Shown one piece after another: positions 14,706 to 22,985 of a DNA stretch of 23,317 nucleotides. The notes beneath the pieces are model-generated. The model had not been told where the DNA came from and did no database searches. It saw only the letters and a program-made list of their open reading frames with translations. The DNA is from JAYFRC01 sp034926415 (GTDB lineage Bacteria > Bacillota > Clostridia > Oscillospirales > Oscillospiraceae). The position numbers and the translations under genes were made by a program. Location: contig JAYFRC010000046.1 in the NCBI GenBank assembly GCA_034926415.1, positions 1-23,317 on the forward strand, in the 5' to 3' direction. Position 1 is the first letter of the stretch; every line of letters begins with the position of its first letter.

Positions 14706-15359
14706 ATGGATAACAAGCTCAAACCTGTCTATATGGAAGCCCTCGCCATCAGTAATCCTGCGGCATGCGCCCCATTGACTTTCACACAAACGGGCGATAA
14801 TGCAACCCAGGTTGGTCACGCAGACACCGTGAATGCCTATATGAATGTGAACGTGGTCGCGCCCACAATACTCCCGAACGGAACCATTTCAAGAACAGGC
14901 AGTGCGCTCTCGCGGGAGTATTACAACGTTTTCGTTGTTGGGTGTGGAGGGTGTTTTGAAGAGGTTGCGGGTAGCTTCTTGGTTATGAGTCGGAGAGCGA
15001 TGGAATACACCGATAAGGACATCCATGATCGACTTATCTACTTAACAGAGACGGACAGGGCGGAAATCCAGACGTTCCCATCGCTTTTTATGTACGAGAA
15101 CGCCGATTATGGAAAAGCCGCTCCAGATCAAGTAGCATATTTCGGCAGGGTAACAGAAATACGTCCTCACGGAAGCGACCATATAAAGGTGAAATATCAT
15201 CTCATCAAGGATATCCCGCAGCAAAGATTGAATGAATTGCTGACGGAACTTAGCCTTGGAGGAGCAAAGCAGTTTAATGAGTTGAACCGCACACATTGGG
15301 CAGTGAAGCGCGTGGATTTATTGGACGAGCTCAGTTCCGCCCACATTGCTCTTTTTTAA
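14706..15359 (+). CDS. Unrecognised protein with N-terminal amyloid-like QVGH motif (defence-like operon gene 2)
   Basis: This 217-aa protein starts at ATG 14706, 14 nt after the previous stop, with only a weak ribosome binding site, so coupling to gene 1 is likely. The motif FTQTGDNATQVGHADT lies at residues 26-41, aligned with gene 1's C-terminal motif at F, Q, G, N, T, Q, I/V, G and T. After it comes a domain with YYNVFVVGCGGCFEEVAGSF, MYENADYGKAAPDQVAYFG, HIKVKYHLIKDIPQQRLNEL and a closing LNRTHWAVKRVDLLDEL block. I recall the RTHWAxKxxDL ending from several conflict-system proteins, but cannot name a family or activity. No membrane segment is evident. It is probably the partner of gene 1. 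Confidence 0.8.
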   Translation: MDNKLKPVYMEALAISNPAACAPLTFTQTGDNATQVGHADTVNAYMNVNVVAPTILPNGTISRTGSALSREYYNVFVVGCGGCFEEVAGSFLVMSRRAMEYTDKDIHDRLIYLTETDRAEIQTFPSLFMYENADYGKAAPDQVAYFGRVTEIRPHGSDHIKVKYHLIKDIPQQRLNELLTELSLGGAKQFNELNRTHWAVKRVDLLDELSSAHIALF

Positions 15360-15407
15360 ACTGACATTGGAAACATAACTGTAAAGTAATACTATGGAGG
15401 TAGCGTA

Positions 15408-17714
15408 TTGGACAAACTCAAACACGGAATAGATAGAATAGAAATAACAGACGCTACCATGACTGGCGTCGTTATTGAACCGACTCTCATCAACTTTTTT
15501 TTTGGGAACAATGGAACCGGCAAAACCACCGTTACACGGGCGATACGGGAAAAAGTCGGCTTAACTTGGCACCCTGGAGAAGTCCCGGATGAGTACGATA
15601 TCAAGATTTTTGACAGGGATTATATTGAGTTAAACTTCCGTTCATACGAGAAGTTGAAAGGCGTTTTCACCGTTGGTGAACTGAACGCTCATACGAAAGA
15701 GGAAATCACTGCACTGGAGGGAGAAAAGCGCGGTTGTGATACTACTGCAGAGTTAGCCGGAAGCTCGGCTCAGAAAAAGAAGGCCGAGCTTGACCAGTTG
15801 CTTATGAATTTTCAAGATACCTGCTGGTCACATAGCGCCACTCTCCGTGACACATTAGCCAAGGCGATGGCTGGTTATGGCGGTAGAAAAGCGAACTTTG
15901 CATCTCAGGTGCTGGCGGGTGTTACCCCTGTAGAGCATGATTTACAAGAGTTACAGACGCTTTGCGAGACGGCGTTTGATGCTGCCGGAAAGCGTTATAC
16001 GCGATTCCAATCCGCTGGCAACTACACACGCTTGACCGGGCATGGAAAGACATACGAACTTTTAGGTCAGCCTATCACAAGCAGTAGCGACACCGAGTTT
16101 GCGAGGTTTATCAAAGTAATAAAAGCTGCCGACTGGGTTCGTCAGGGTCATACACATTATTCAGATACGCCAGATGGCAAGTGCCCATATTGCCAGCGCG
16201 AGCTCCCGGATGATTTTGAGGACAACATCGCTTCTTGCTTTGATGCGCAATATCAGCATGATATTGAAAGCCTGCAAGCTTTTTCTGAAGCATATCAATC
16301 TGATATGAACGGCTTTATTTCGGTACTTGAAGGCAATTTGACGCTTGAAACGCTGCCAAAACTCGACGTTACAGAGTACAAAGGCAAGCTGGAACTGTTA
16401 AAAAAAATCGTTGCGGGCAATATCCTAAAAATCGCCGATAAAATAAAAGAACCGTCCTCCATCATCGAACTTGATGATGTGAAAACGGTACGGAGCGAAA
16501 TAAACGCCATTATCGAGTCCATCAATGCATTAATTGACCAAAACAACGCTATCATTGACGACAAACCGGCAAAGCAGGAGGATTGCAAAAAGCGCACAAA
16601 GGAGTTGATTGCCTTTGCGCTGGCGACGGATATTAAGGTATATAACGATAGTTATGCGGCCATCAGCACGGAATACTCTGATTTCATGCGTGCTTACAAT
16701 GAGAGCAGCAGCAGGTCGAAAGAAATCGCTGGTAACCTGACAGAGCTACATAAAACCGGCATAGGTACCCAAGCCACAATTGATGCCGTTAATAAAACAC
16801 TGAGGGATGCAGGTCTACAGGGATTCAAGCTCTATCCAAAAGACGGCGAAGAACACGTGTATGAAGTCCGCCGCCAGAATGGTAGGATTGCTAAGAACCT
16901 CAGTGAGGGAGAACGTAACTTCATAGCCTTCCTATACTTTTATCATGAAGTGCGGGGTAGTTCCGAAGAGTCAGGCGCACTGAAACCTAAAATCGTAGTT
17001 ATAGACGACCCTGTGTCAAGTCTGGACAGCGGTGTCCTGTTCCTTGTCAGTTCGTTAGTCCGAGAGCTTATCGACATCTGCTACAACAACGTGAATTTGG
17101 AGTCACACACCTTCAAGGGAAACTCGATAGAGCAAGTATTCATCATGACACATAATACTTATTTTCATAGGGAGATAACGTATAACCAGGTTGGGAGATA
17201 TGATTTTGTAACCTTTTTCTTAATACAGAAGCGTAGCAATATCTCCGTCGTCAAGCCGTGTATAAGAGAGAATCGGAGCTTTGTTCCCCCGAAACGTGAG
17301 AACTATAATCCGGTTCAAAACTCCTATAAGGCGTTATGGAGTGAGCTAAGTGAATTGTCGGGTGCTATTACGACTATGAGCGTCATCCGCAGAATCCTCG
17401 AATACTACTTTTTACAGCTCTGCGGCTACGACGGAATCGATCTCCGCAAAGAAGTACTGGAAAAGAATCAGGATAGGTTTATTGTTAAATCCGAAGATGA
17501 AGCTATTCCCGACGATGACACTAAGTTCCACCTTGCACAGTCCATGCTCTCATACATCGGAAAGCAGGATCATGGATTCAATGACGGCATTGACTATGTG
17601 GACGAAAGCACTGATGTGCATGAGGCTCTCGAAGTGTTTAAGATTATTTTTGACTGCCTCGACCAAATCCAGCACTATAACATGATGATGGATGAAGTAG
17701 CTTCAGCACCTTAA
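15408..17714 (+). CDS. AAA_13/RloC-like ABC-type ATPase with CPYC pair (defence-like operon gene 3)
   Basis: This is a 768-aa SMC/ABC-like ATPase of the AAA_13 type (RloC, PrrC relatives). Walker A is GNNGTGKTT (33-41). A long helical insertion carries CPYCQRELP (C259, C262), a zinc-hook-like pair. The ABC signature is LSEGERNFIAFLYF (498-511), Walker B is KIVVIDDPVSSLD (~528-540), and the switch histidine lies in MTHNTYFH (~580). SVIRRILEYYF (~657) is typical of this family. I found no anticodon-nuclease triad of PrrC/RloC and no HEPN RxxxxH, so it may act as a sensor or engine rather than a nuclease. The start is TTG 15408 with GGAGG 7 nt upstream, 48 nt after gene 2. It probably works with the three flanking small genes as a defence or stress-response system. 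Confidence 0.87.
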   Translation: MDKLKHGIDRIEITDATMTGVVIEPTLINFFFGNNGTGKTTVTRAIREKVGLTWHPGEVPDEYDIKIFDRDYIELNFRSYEKLKGVFTVGELNAHTKEEITALEGEKRGCDTTAELAGSSAQKKKAELDQLLMNFQDTCWSHSATLRDTLAKAMAGYGGRKANFASQVLAGVTPVEHDLQELQTLCETAFDAAGKRYTRFQSAGNYTRLTGHGKTYELLGQPITSSSDTEFARFIKVIKAADWVRQGHTHYSDTPDGKCPYCQRELPDDFEDNIASCFDAQYQHDIESLQAFSEAYQSDMNGFISVLEGNLTLETLPKLDVTEYKGKLELLKKIVAGNILKIADKIKEPSSIIELDDVKTVRSEINAIIESINALIDQNNAIIDDKPAKQEDCKKRTKELIAFALATDIKVYNDSYAAISTEYSDFMRAYNESSSRSKEIAGNLTELHKTGIGTQATIDAVNKTLRDAGLQGFKLYPKDGEEHVYEVRRQNGRIAKNLSEGERNFIAFLYFYHEVRGSSEESGALKPKIVVIDDPVSSLDSGVLFLVSSLVRELIDICYNNVNLESHTFKGNSIEQVFIMTHNTYFHREITYNQVGRYDFVTFFLIQKRSNISVVKPCIRENRSFVPPKRENYNPVQNSYKALWSELSELSGAITTMSVIRRILEYYFLQLCGYDGIDLRKEVLEKNQDRFIVKSEDEAIPDDDTKFHLAQSMLSYIGKQDHGFNDGIDYVDESTDVHEALEVFKIIFDCLDQIQHYNMMMDEVASAP

Positions 17715-17738
17715 ACTAAATGGGAGGGATAGTGTACG

Positions 17739-18047
17739 ATAACAGACAAACAATTTGATGATGCATTTATTGCTGCGGGAGGCTGGTTCTTCCTGACTCA
17801 GTTTGAATTAATCAAGTCGTGGTACGGTGACAGAAACGAACTTGTCGACCTGATATACACTAAGGGCTTCGACTCGAAACGCACAGGTAGCAACACCAGA
17901 GTATCAAGCGTTCTGCGGATTATTGAGGAAGGGCGAGTAAAAGAAGCTCTTGTGAAAATTAGAGACTCAAAATCCATTAATCGTGCGCATCCCGAAGCGG
18001 AGTATTTAGCTGGCAATCTGCTCAAGAAATACTTTGGGGATAATTAA
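17739..18047 (+). CDS. Small helical protein without a normal start codon (defence-like operon gene 4)
   Basis: I found this frame by reading on from the ATPase. From TAG at 17730-17732 it stays open for about 104 codons: TGT ACG ATA ACA GAC AAA and on to the TAA ending at 18047. It encodes a plausible globular protein (AFIAAGGWFFLTQFELIKSW, VDLIYTKGFDSKRTGS, VSSVLRIIEEGRVKEALV, EAEYLAGNLLKKYFGDN). No ATG, GTG or TTG occurs in frame before the folded part. A good GGGAGGG site at 17722-17728 is followed by ACG (17736) and ATA (17739) in this frame, and by a GTG (17732) one frame off that ends after eight codons. It may use a rare start, or a 1-nt frameshift may have separated it from the GTG. 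I give the ATA as the provisional start. Function is unknown; linkage suggests it serves the ATPase. Confidence 0.55.
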   Translation: MTDKQFDDAFIAAGGWFFLTQFELIKSWYGDRNELVDLIYTKGFDSKRTGSNTRVSSVLRIIEEGRVKEALVKIRDSKSINRAHPEAEYLAGNLLKKYFGDN

Positions 18048-18169
18048 TAGTGAAGCGTATTTGCCGCTATTGCTAAACAGATAATCCACTTCAAATCTGA
18101 TATCACTACTTCGATGGGTCTGCCCGCACCACTGATGAGTTTATTTAACTTGCTGCAGTTTGGTAGTGT
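18048..18169. other. Short intergenic stretch between the defence-like operon and the IS
   Basis: I see no gene, clear terminator or repeat here. A terminator for the operon may have been lost by the IS insertion. Confidence 0.4.
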
Positions 18170-19869
18170 GGGGGGTGCGGACAAAATCTTGGACCACATG
18201 ATGGTACAGGAGGCGCCCTATGTATTCCTATGAAGACCGGATGAAAGCGGTAAAACTCTATATCCAGTACGATCACAGCTTAGCAGCTGTAATCCGTGAA
18301 TTAGGATATCCATCCCAGCAAATGCTTCTTCGATGGTATCAAGAATATGCCAAGCTCGGTGATCTGCATAAGACCTATGAGGATCCAGTCTCCTTTACCG
18401 AAGAGCAAAAGCGGCGGGCAATCAAGTATTATTTAGAGCATGGTAAAAATGCAGCAAGAACAGTAAGAGTGCTTGGTTACCCTTGCCGTCAAACTTTTTC
18501 GACCTGGCTCGACGAAGCATACCCAAATCGCAAAAAGCGTTGTATTACCGGGCGTGCGATGGTAAAATACTCTCAAGAAAAGAAAGAGCAGGCTGTCGTC
18601 GATTTATGCGCCCGTAAATGTTCAGCAGAGGAGATTGCTATCTCTCACGGTGTCAGCCGGTTCTCTTTGTACAAATGGGAAAAACAGCTACTCAGTAAGG
18701 AGCAACGTGCTGCCATGCCAAAAAAATCTGCTGCTATTTCTCAGATAAATGCCGAAGAAGAAAGCCATACCATCCATGAACTTCTGACAGAGAAAGCTGC
18801 ATTGGAGCAGCAACTGGCGTCTTTGAAAGAAGATGTGTACCGCCTCCAGTTAGAACGCGATGTGTTAGAAACAGCGGCCAAGGTCTTAAAAAAAGATAAG
18901 GGCATCAATTTGCAAACTATCAGGAACTATGAAAAGGCCGAAGTAATTGATGCCCTAAGAAAAAAGTATCGGCTAAAAGAGCTTCTCCACACGCTTGGCA
19001 TCTCCAAAAGCAGCTATTACTATCAAGAAAAATGCCTCCACGGCCCGGACAAGTACGCCCAGCTTCGAGCGGACATTTATGCTCTATTCCATATAGTAGA
19101 TGGCCGATATGGATATCGCCGCATAAGCGCCAGTTTAAAGACAGGCGGCAAGACGGTCTCCGAGAAGGTGGTCCGTCGACTCATGAAGGAATCCGAGCTT
19201 AGGGTGCGGTGTGTAAAGCGAAAAAAATACAGCTCCTATGCCGGGGAAATCAGCCCGGAAGTTCCAAATGCGGTAAACCGGGATTTCCATGCAGACACTC
19301 CTAATGCCAAGTGGCTAACCGATATCACCGAGTTCGGTATTCCGGCTGGAAAAGTATATCTATCGCCGATCATTGATTGTTTTGACGGCTTGGTTGTTGC
19401 GTGGTCTATTGGAACATCCCCATCCGCAGATCTTGCCAACGCTATGCTTGACAAAGCGGTAGCCCTTCTAAAAGAAGATGAACGCCCAATTATCCATTCA
19501 GACCGTGGCGGCCATTACCGGTGGCCTGGATGGATTGAACGAATGGAAACCGCCGGTCTGACAAGATCCATGTCTAAGAAGGGCTGCTCGCCAGATAATT
19601 CTGCTTGCGAGGGTTTCTTCGGCCGTCTTAAAAACGAGATGTTCTATGGACGTTCATGGAAGGGGGTCTCCTTGGATGCGTTTATGGAAACTGTGAACAA
19701 CTATATCCGCTGGTATAACGAAAAACGGATAAAAGAGTCCTTGGGGTGGATGAGCCCCTTAGAATATCGCCACAGCCTTGGCTTGGCTGGATAAAATAAA
19801 GGATATATTTACAACCAGTATGAGACGGACGTAATTGGATTCAAGTCCAAGAAAACGTCCGCACCCCCC
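18170..19869 (+). mobile_element. IS3-family insertion sequence
   Basis: The element is bounded by inverted repeats: left GGGGGGTGCGGAC (18170-18182), right its exact complement at 19857-19869. Allowing four mismatches, the repeats extend inward to about 25 bp with a shared TCTTGGAC. It holds one transposase gene. No target duplication is evident next to these ends. A further GTCCGCAC at 19881-19888, just outside the right end, makes the exact right boundary uncertain. Confidence 0.8.
18220..19794 (+). CDS. IS3-family transposase, single fused reading frame
   Basis: This is a 524-aa transposase. The N-terminal part (~1-160) has repeated HTH units (AVKLYIQYDHSLAAVIRELG; YYLEHGKNAARTVRVLGYP; AEEIAISHGVSRFSLYKWE). 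A leucine-zipper-like coiled coil follows (~185-225). The C-terminal half is an rve/DDE integrase core: first Asp in WLTDITEFG, second in IIHSDRGGHY, and Glu in CEGFFGRLKNE. Most IS3 elements split orfA and orfB with a programmed frameshift; here both are in one frame, a known minority layout in Bacillota. The start ATG follows CAGGAGG by 7 nt. The gene looks intact, so the element may be active. Confidence 0.93.
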   Translation: MYSYEDRMKAVKLYIQYDHSLAAVIRELGYPSQQMLLRWYQEYAKLGDLHKTYEDPVSFTEEQKRRAIKYYLEHGKNAARTVRVLGYPCRQTFSTWLDEAYPNRKKRCITGRAMVKYSQEKKEQAVVDLCARKCSAEEIAISHGVSRFSLYKWEKQLLSKEQRAAMPKKSAAISQINAEEESHTIHELLTEKAALEQQLASLKEDVYRLQLERDVLETAAKVLKKDKGINLQTIRNYEKAEVIDALRKKYRLKELLHTLGISKSSYYYQEKCLHGPDKYAQLRADIYALFHIVDGRYGYRRISASLKTGGKTVSEKVVRRLMKESELRVRCVKRKKYSSYAGEISPEVPNAVNRDFHADTPNAKWLTDITEFGIPAGKVYLSPIIDCFDGLVVAWSIGTSPSADLANAMLDKAVALLKEDERPIIHSDRGGHYRWPGWIERMETAGLTRSMSKKGCSPDNSACEGFFGRLKNEMFYGRSWKGVSLDAFMETVNNYIRWYNEKRIKESLGWMSPLEYRHSLGLAG

Positions 19870-20353
19870 TTTTTTGTGCTGTCCGCACAAACTGGGGCAA
19901 TTCACAATAGCGGTTCTCACGGTGACATGTTTTCACATAATTTGAAAAAAGTAGTAAGTGTTCAAAACTGCAATGTTTATAGACAGTTATGAAACAAGTT
20001 GACCCTTACCAATTGAAGTTATATCCGAGCCAGTTGTAATTCATCTTTGCTAATAGCAGTTTAGGGCGTAAAACGACTATGTAAAAGTAAAAATGGTTGC
20101 AAACTGCCATTTATCTGTAAATGTATTGTTTGATTTTGTATAATGTGCTATATTGTGTTAATAAGTCAAAATGTGCCATTGTATAAAATTACTGTTTTGA
20201 AGTTGCCTGAACTAGTTGAATACTGTAATTCCTATTATGACACAAATGATGTTAATAATGCCAAAGGAGGCCTTATCGGGAAACTGAAACCCAGCAAATC
20301 ACCCTGCACCATATGCTTATTGAAAAAAATCAAATTTGGGAGGAAATACTAGA
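19870..20353. other. Noncoding region upstream of the surface protein gene
   Basis: About 480 bp of AT-rich DNA follow the IS. A TATAAT at 20139-20144 is the best -10 candidate for the surface protein gene, but no good -35 stands 16-18 bp before it. That would give a ~200-nt leader containing GGAGG at 20266-20270 and a short inverted repeat, AAATGG/CCATTT, lies around 20090-20112. A 69-codon plus-strand frame covers 20143-20352 but looks like chance. I recognise no riboswitch. Confidence 0.4.
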
Positions 20354-22870
20354 ATGAAGAAAAAGTTACTTTCAGTTCTGGTAGTCTTTTGCTTGGTTAT
20401 TTCATTGATGCCTATTGCAGCGTTTGCAGCTTCAGATTTCAGTGATATGCCAAACGATTACTCAGAGACCGCCTTGAAAAATGCGGTCAAAAATGGTTTG
20501 CTCAAAGGTGTAGACGGTAAAATTATGCCGTCAAGCACACTCAGCCGCGCACAGCTTTCAGCAATTGTCGTCCGTGCATTCGGAGGGAGTAAAGAAGCAA
20601 CTCTGAACACATTCACAGATGTGACCCCTGGTGCATGGTATTATTCTGAGATGGCAAAGGCTGTGCACATGAAGATTGTTAAGGGAAATGGTACTCAGCT
20701 TCTACCGAATAATGGCGTAACTCGCCAACAAGCATTTGCAATTTTGGCACGTGCTTTGAATCTAGAAGACGGAAATTTAATAGATTTAGCAAATTTCGTC
20801 GATGCATCGTCCATTTCAGACTGGGCAGTAGGCCCTGTTGCAGCCCTAGTGAAATCCGGGTATATCCACGGATCCCACGGCAGGCTTAATCCAGCTGCAA
20901 AGATCAGCCGCAAGGAATTTGCCGTTATGATGGACAATATCATCAAGAACTACATTACCAAAGCCGGTACTTATACAGAAGTTGGAACTGGTTCTGTTAT
21001 GATAAACGTCCCCAACGTAACATTGAAAAATGTGGTCGTAAAGGGTAACCTTATCATTGGCGACGGTGTGGGCGAAGGCAATGTTACACTTGATAATGTC
21101 AAGGTTGAGGGTGCAACAATCGTTCGCGGCGGCGGTGTCAACTCCTTTATCGTTAAGGGTGACAGTGCTCTTGGAACGATCATTGTTAGCAAGGTAGACG
21201 GAAATGTCCGTGTATCTGTTGAGGGAAACGCAAAGGTCGAAACAGTTGAAATCAATGACGGTAAGGACAACATTCTCGTAGAGGGTAAAATTGCAAAGCT
21301 TGAGATTGAAAGCTCTAATGTTCCTGTTGTTGTACAAAACGCAGAAATAGGAGAAGTAACTGTTGTTGCTCCCAACGCAAATGTTATTGTAGATCATACC
21401 GCTATTGTTAAAACAGTAACAACTGTTGCGACAGGAACAACGCTAACGGTTGAGGGCACAGTTACTACCGTTAATGCAACCAAGGAAGCAACCGGAGCAA
21501 AGGTCGAGGTTGCTAAGGGTGCGGTGGTAGGAACTGTCAATGCAGGTGCTGCAAACACGGAAATCAAGGGCGATGGCAGAGTGGAAAATGTCAACGTTGC
21601 AGCAAATGACGTTCAGGTTAATACGAACGGTACGAAGACCAAGGTTGATTCCGGGGTTACAGGCACAACCACAGACGGAAAGAGTGTTGCCGCGGGTACA
21701 ACTACGAAGACCGAAGGCACCCTGCCTGGTGCCTCCAGTACTGGTAGTTCTTCTGGCGGCTCCTCTGGCGGCTCCTCTGGTGGTGGAAGTTCTAGTGTAG
21801 CCGTAAGTGCTATTAACATCAACAAATCAACTACAACATTAGTAGAAGGAACAACAGAAACTCTAACAGTAACATTTACACCAAGTAATGCCAGCAACAA
21901 AACCATCACTTGGACAACAAGTGATGCAAGTAAAGTAACAATAGATTCAACAGGTAAGGTAAGGGCAGTGAGTGCTGGAACAGCTACCATTACTGCAAAA
22001 AGTAATAATGGTAAGACAGCAACATGTGTGGTTACGGTAACAACAACAGTAGTGCCAGTAAGTGCTATTAGTGTGGATCAAACAACGTTAACATTAACAG
22101 CAGGCGGAGCAACAGCAACAATAACAGCAACAGTAAGTCCTGAAAATGCTACAAATAAGGATGTTACTTGGTCTTCAAGTGATGAGAATGTTGCAACTGT
22201 GGTTGATGGAGAAGTAACAGCAGTAGCAGAGGGAACAGCGACGATTACAGCGACAACGGTTGATGGTGGGTTTACAGCAACAACTACAGTAACAGTTGAA
22301 GCACCAGCAGAGCCAGGGGAAATAGAAACTGCATTGGCTGCAGTTAATACAGCTACAACGACAGCCTTAATGCAGGTCGCAATTGAAGAAAATGCAGCAG
22401 TTCTTGGTCTTGATATGACTAGTTACAACGCATTGATAGAAGCCAGGCAACCAGCAGTCAGCGTAGACTTGGTAGCGAACAAAGGTGGGAACTACACTAT
22501 AGAAACCTTGAAGTCAACCTTTGATGCCATAGTAGCCACTCGTCATGCAACACAGGCATCAATGGATAAAGTGAACAATGCCGGAAGCGTTGAAGCACTT
22601 GAAGGTATTTCTTGGGTAACTGACCTGCTGGCACAATTCCAGGCAGCAGATGCGATTTACGATACTCATTCCGGTATTGCCCTTAGTGAAAAGATAAGCA
22701 CACTACAGAATTTAGTAGATAGATACAATGATCTTCCCGAAGCTAATCAGGCAGCAGCACTTGTTGCAGTATGGAATAATGGCACAGATTATGCCAGATC
22801 CCAGGCTACTACTGATGCTTTAGAAGCGGCACTGACAGAACAAGAAAGCCTAATTGCAGGGGGAATATAG
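20354..22870 (+). CDS. Secreted SLH-domain surface protein with beta-helix-like and BIG2 domains
   Basis: This is an 838-aa exported protein. A signal peptide is clear (MKKKLLSVLVVFCLVISLMP, cleavage near AFAA-SD). Three SLH domains follow (~30-205; FSDMPNDYSETALKNAVKNG, FTDVTPGAWYYSEMAKAV, FVDASSISDWAVGPVAALV), which anchor proteins to cell-wall polysaccharide. Residues ~210-450 are Val/Gly/Asn-rich repeats such as VTLKNVVVKGNLIIGDG that suggest a right-handed beta-helix. A Gly/Ser linker (~462-482) leads to two BIG2 Ig-like domains (~483-570 and 572-655). The last ~180 residues are helical and unrecognised. The ATG at 20354 follows GGGAGG by about 10 nt. The gene is single and followed by a strong terminator, as expected for a highly expressed S-layer or cell-surface protein. 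Confidence 0.92.
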   Translation: MKKKLLSVLVVFCLVISLMPIAAFAASDFSDMPNDYSETALKNAVKNGLLKGVDGKIMPSSTLSRAQLSAIVVRAFGGSKEATLNTFTDVTPGAWYYSEMAKAVHMKIVKGNGTQLLPNNGVTRQQAFAILARALNLEDGNLIDLANFVDASSISDWAVGPVAALVKSGYIHGSHGRLNPAAKISRKEFAVMMDNIIKNYITKAGTYTEVGTGSVMINVPNVTLKNVVVKGNLIIGDGVGEGNVTLDNVKVEGATIVRGGGVNSFIVKGDSALGTIIVSKVDGNVRVSVEGNAKVETVEINDGKDNILVEGKIAKLEIESSNVPVVVQNAEIGEVTVVAPNANVIVDHTAIVKTVTTVATGTTLTVEGTVTTVNATKEATGAKVEVAKGAVVGTVNAGAANTEIKGDGRVENVNVAANDVQVNTNGTKTKVDSGVTGTTTDGKSVAAGTTTKTEGTLPGASSTGSSSGGSSGGSSGGGSSSVAVSAININKSTTTLVEGTTETLTVTFTPSNASNKTITWTTSDASKVTIDSTGKVRAVSAGTATITAKSNNGKTATCVVTVTTTVVPVSAISVDQTTLTLTAGGATATITATVSPENATNKDVTWSSSDENVATVVDGEVTAVAEGTATITATTVDGGFTATTTVTVEAPAEPGEIETALAAVNTATTTALMQVAIEENAAVLGLDMTSYNALIEARQPAVSVDLVANKGGNYTIETLKSTFDAIVATRHATQASMDKVNNAGSVEALEGISWVTDLLAQFQAADAIYDTHSGIALSEKISTLQNLVDRYNDLPEANQAAALVAVWNNGTDYARSQATTDALEAALTEQESLIAGGI

Positions 22871-22896
22871 AATAGGGGACGGTTTCCTGTTCTGGA

Positions 22897-22917
22897 TACT
22901 GACATAACCCGTCAGTA
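22897..22917. other. Short perfect hairpin after the surface protein gene
   Basis: TACTGAC and GTCAGTA pair perfectly over a 7-nt loop in the 3' UTR, upstream of the terminator. There is no T-run after it; it may stabilise the mRNA. Confidence 0.35.
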
Positions 22918-22931
22918 ACGGAAACAAACGC

Positions 22932-22985
22932 AAAAAAGCCCCGTGGGAAAGCAGCTAATAAAGCTCTCTCACGGGGCTTTTCTTT
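22932..22985 (+). terminator. Intrinsic terminator of the surface protein gene
   Basis: AAAAAGCCCCGTG (from 22933) and CACGGGGCTTTT (22970-22981) form a 12-bp stem, with an inner AGC/GCT pairing and then TCTTT. The A-run on the 5' side means it could also work on the minus strand. Confidence 0.88.

Noticed and set aside
15367..15395. TTGGAA-17 bp-TACTAT as a separate promoter for the ATPase
   Set aside because: Transcription would begin around 15402, after the gene's own GGAGG site (15396-15400), so it could not drive normal translation.
15408..17714. Calling the ATPase RloC or PrrC outright
   Set aside because: The ATPase core and a CPYC pair fit, but the anticodon-nuclease residues were not found and the helical insertion is shorter than expected for RloC.
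18165..19875. Target site duplication of the IS3 element
   Set aside because: The bases flanking the inverted repeats do not match for any length from 2 to 5.
20200..20340. c-di-GMP or other riboswitch before the surface protein
   Set aside because: None of the conserved GEMM segments could be placed; only a plain AT-rich leader is visible.
20143..20352. A 69-codon frame upstream of the surface protein
   Set aside because: It has no ribosome binding site, starts on top of the candidate -10 box, and has an unconvincing composition; it is more likely leader RNA.
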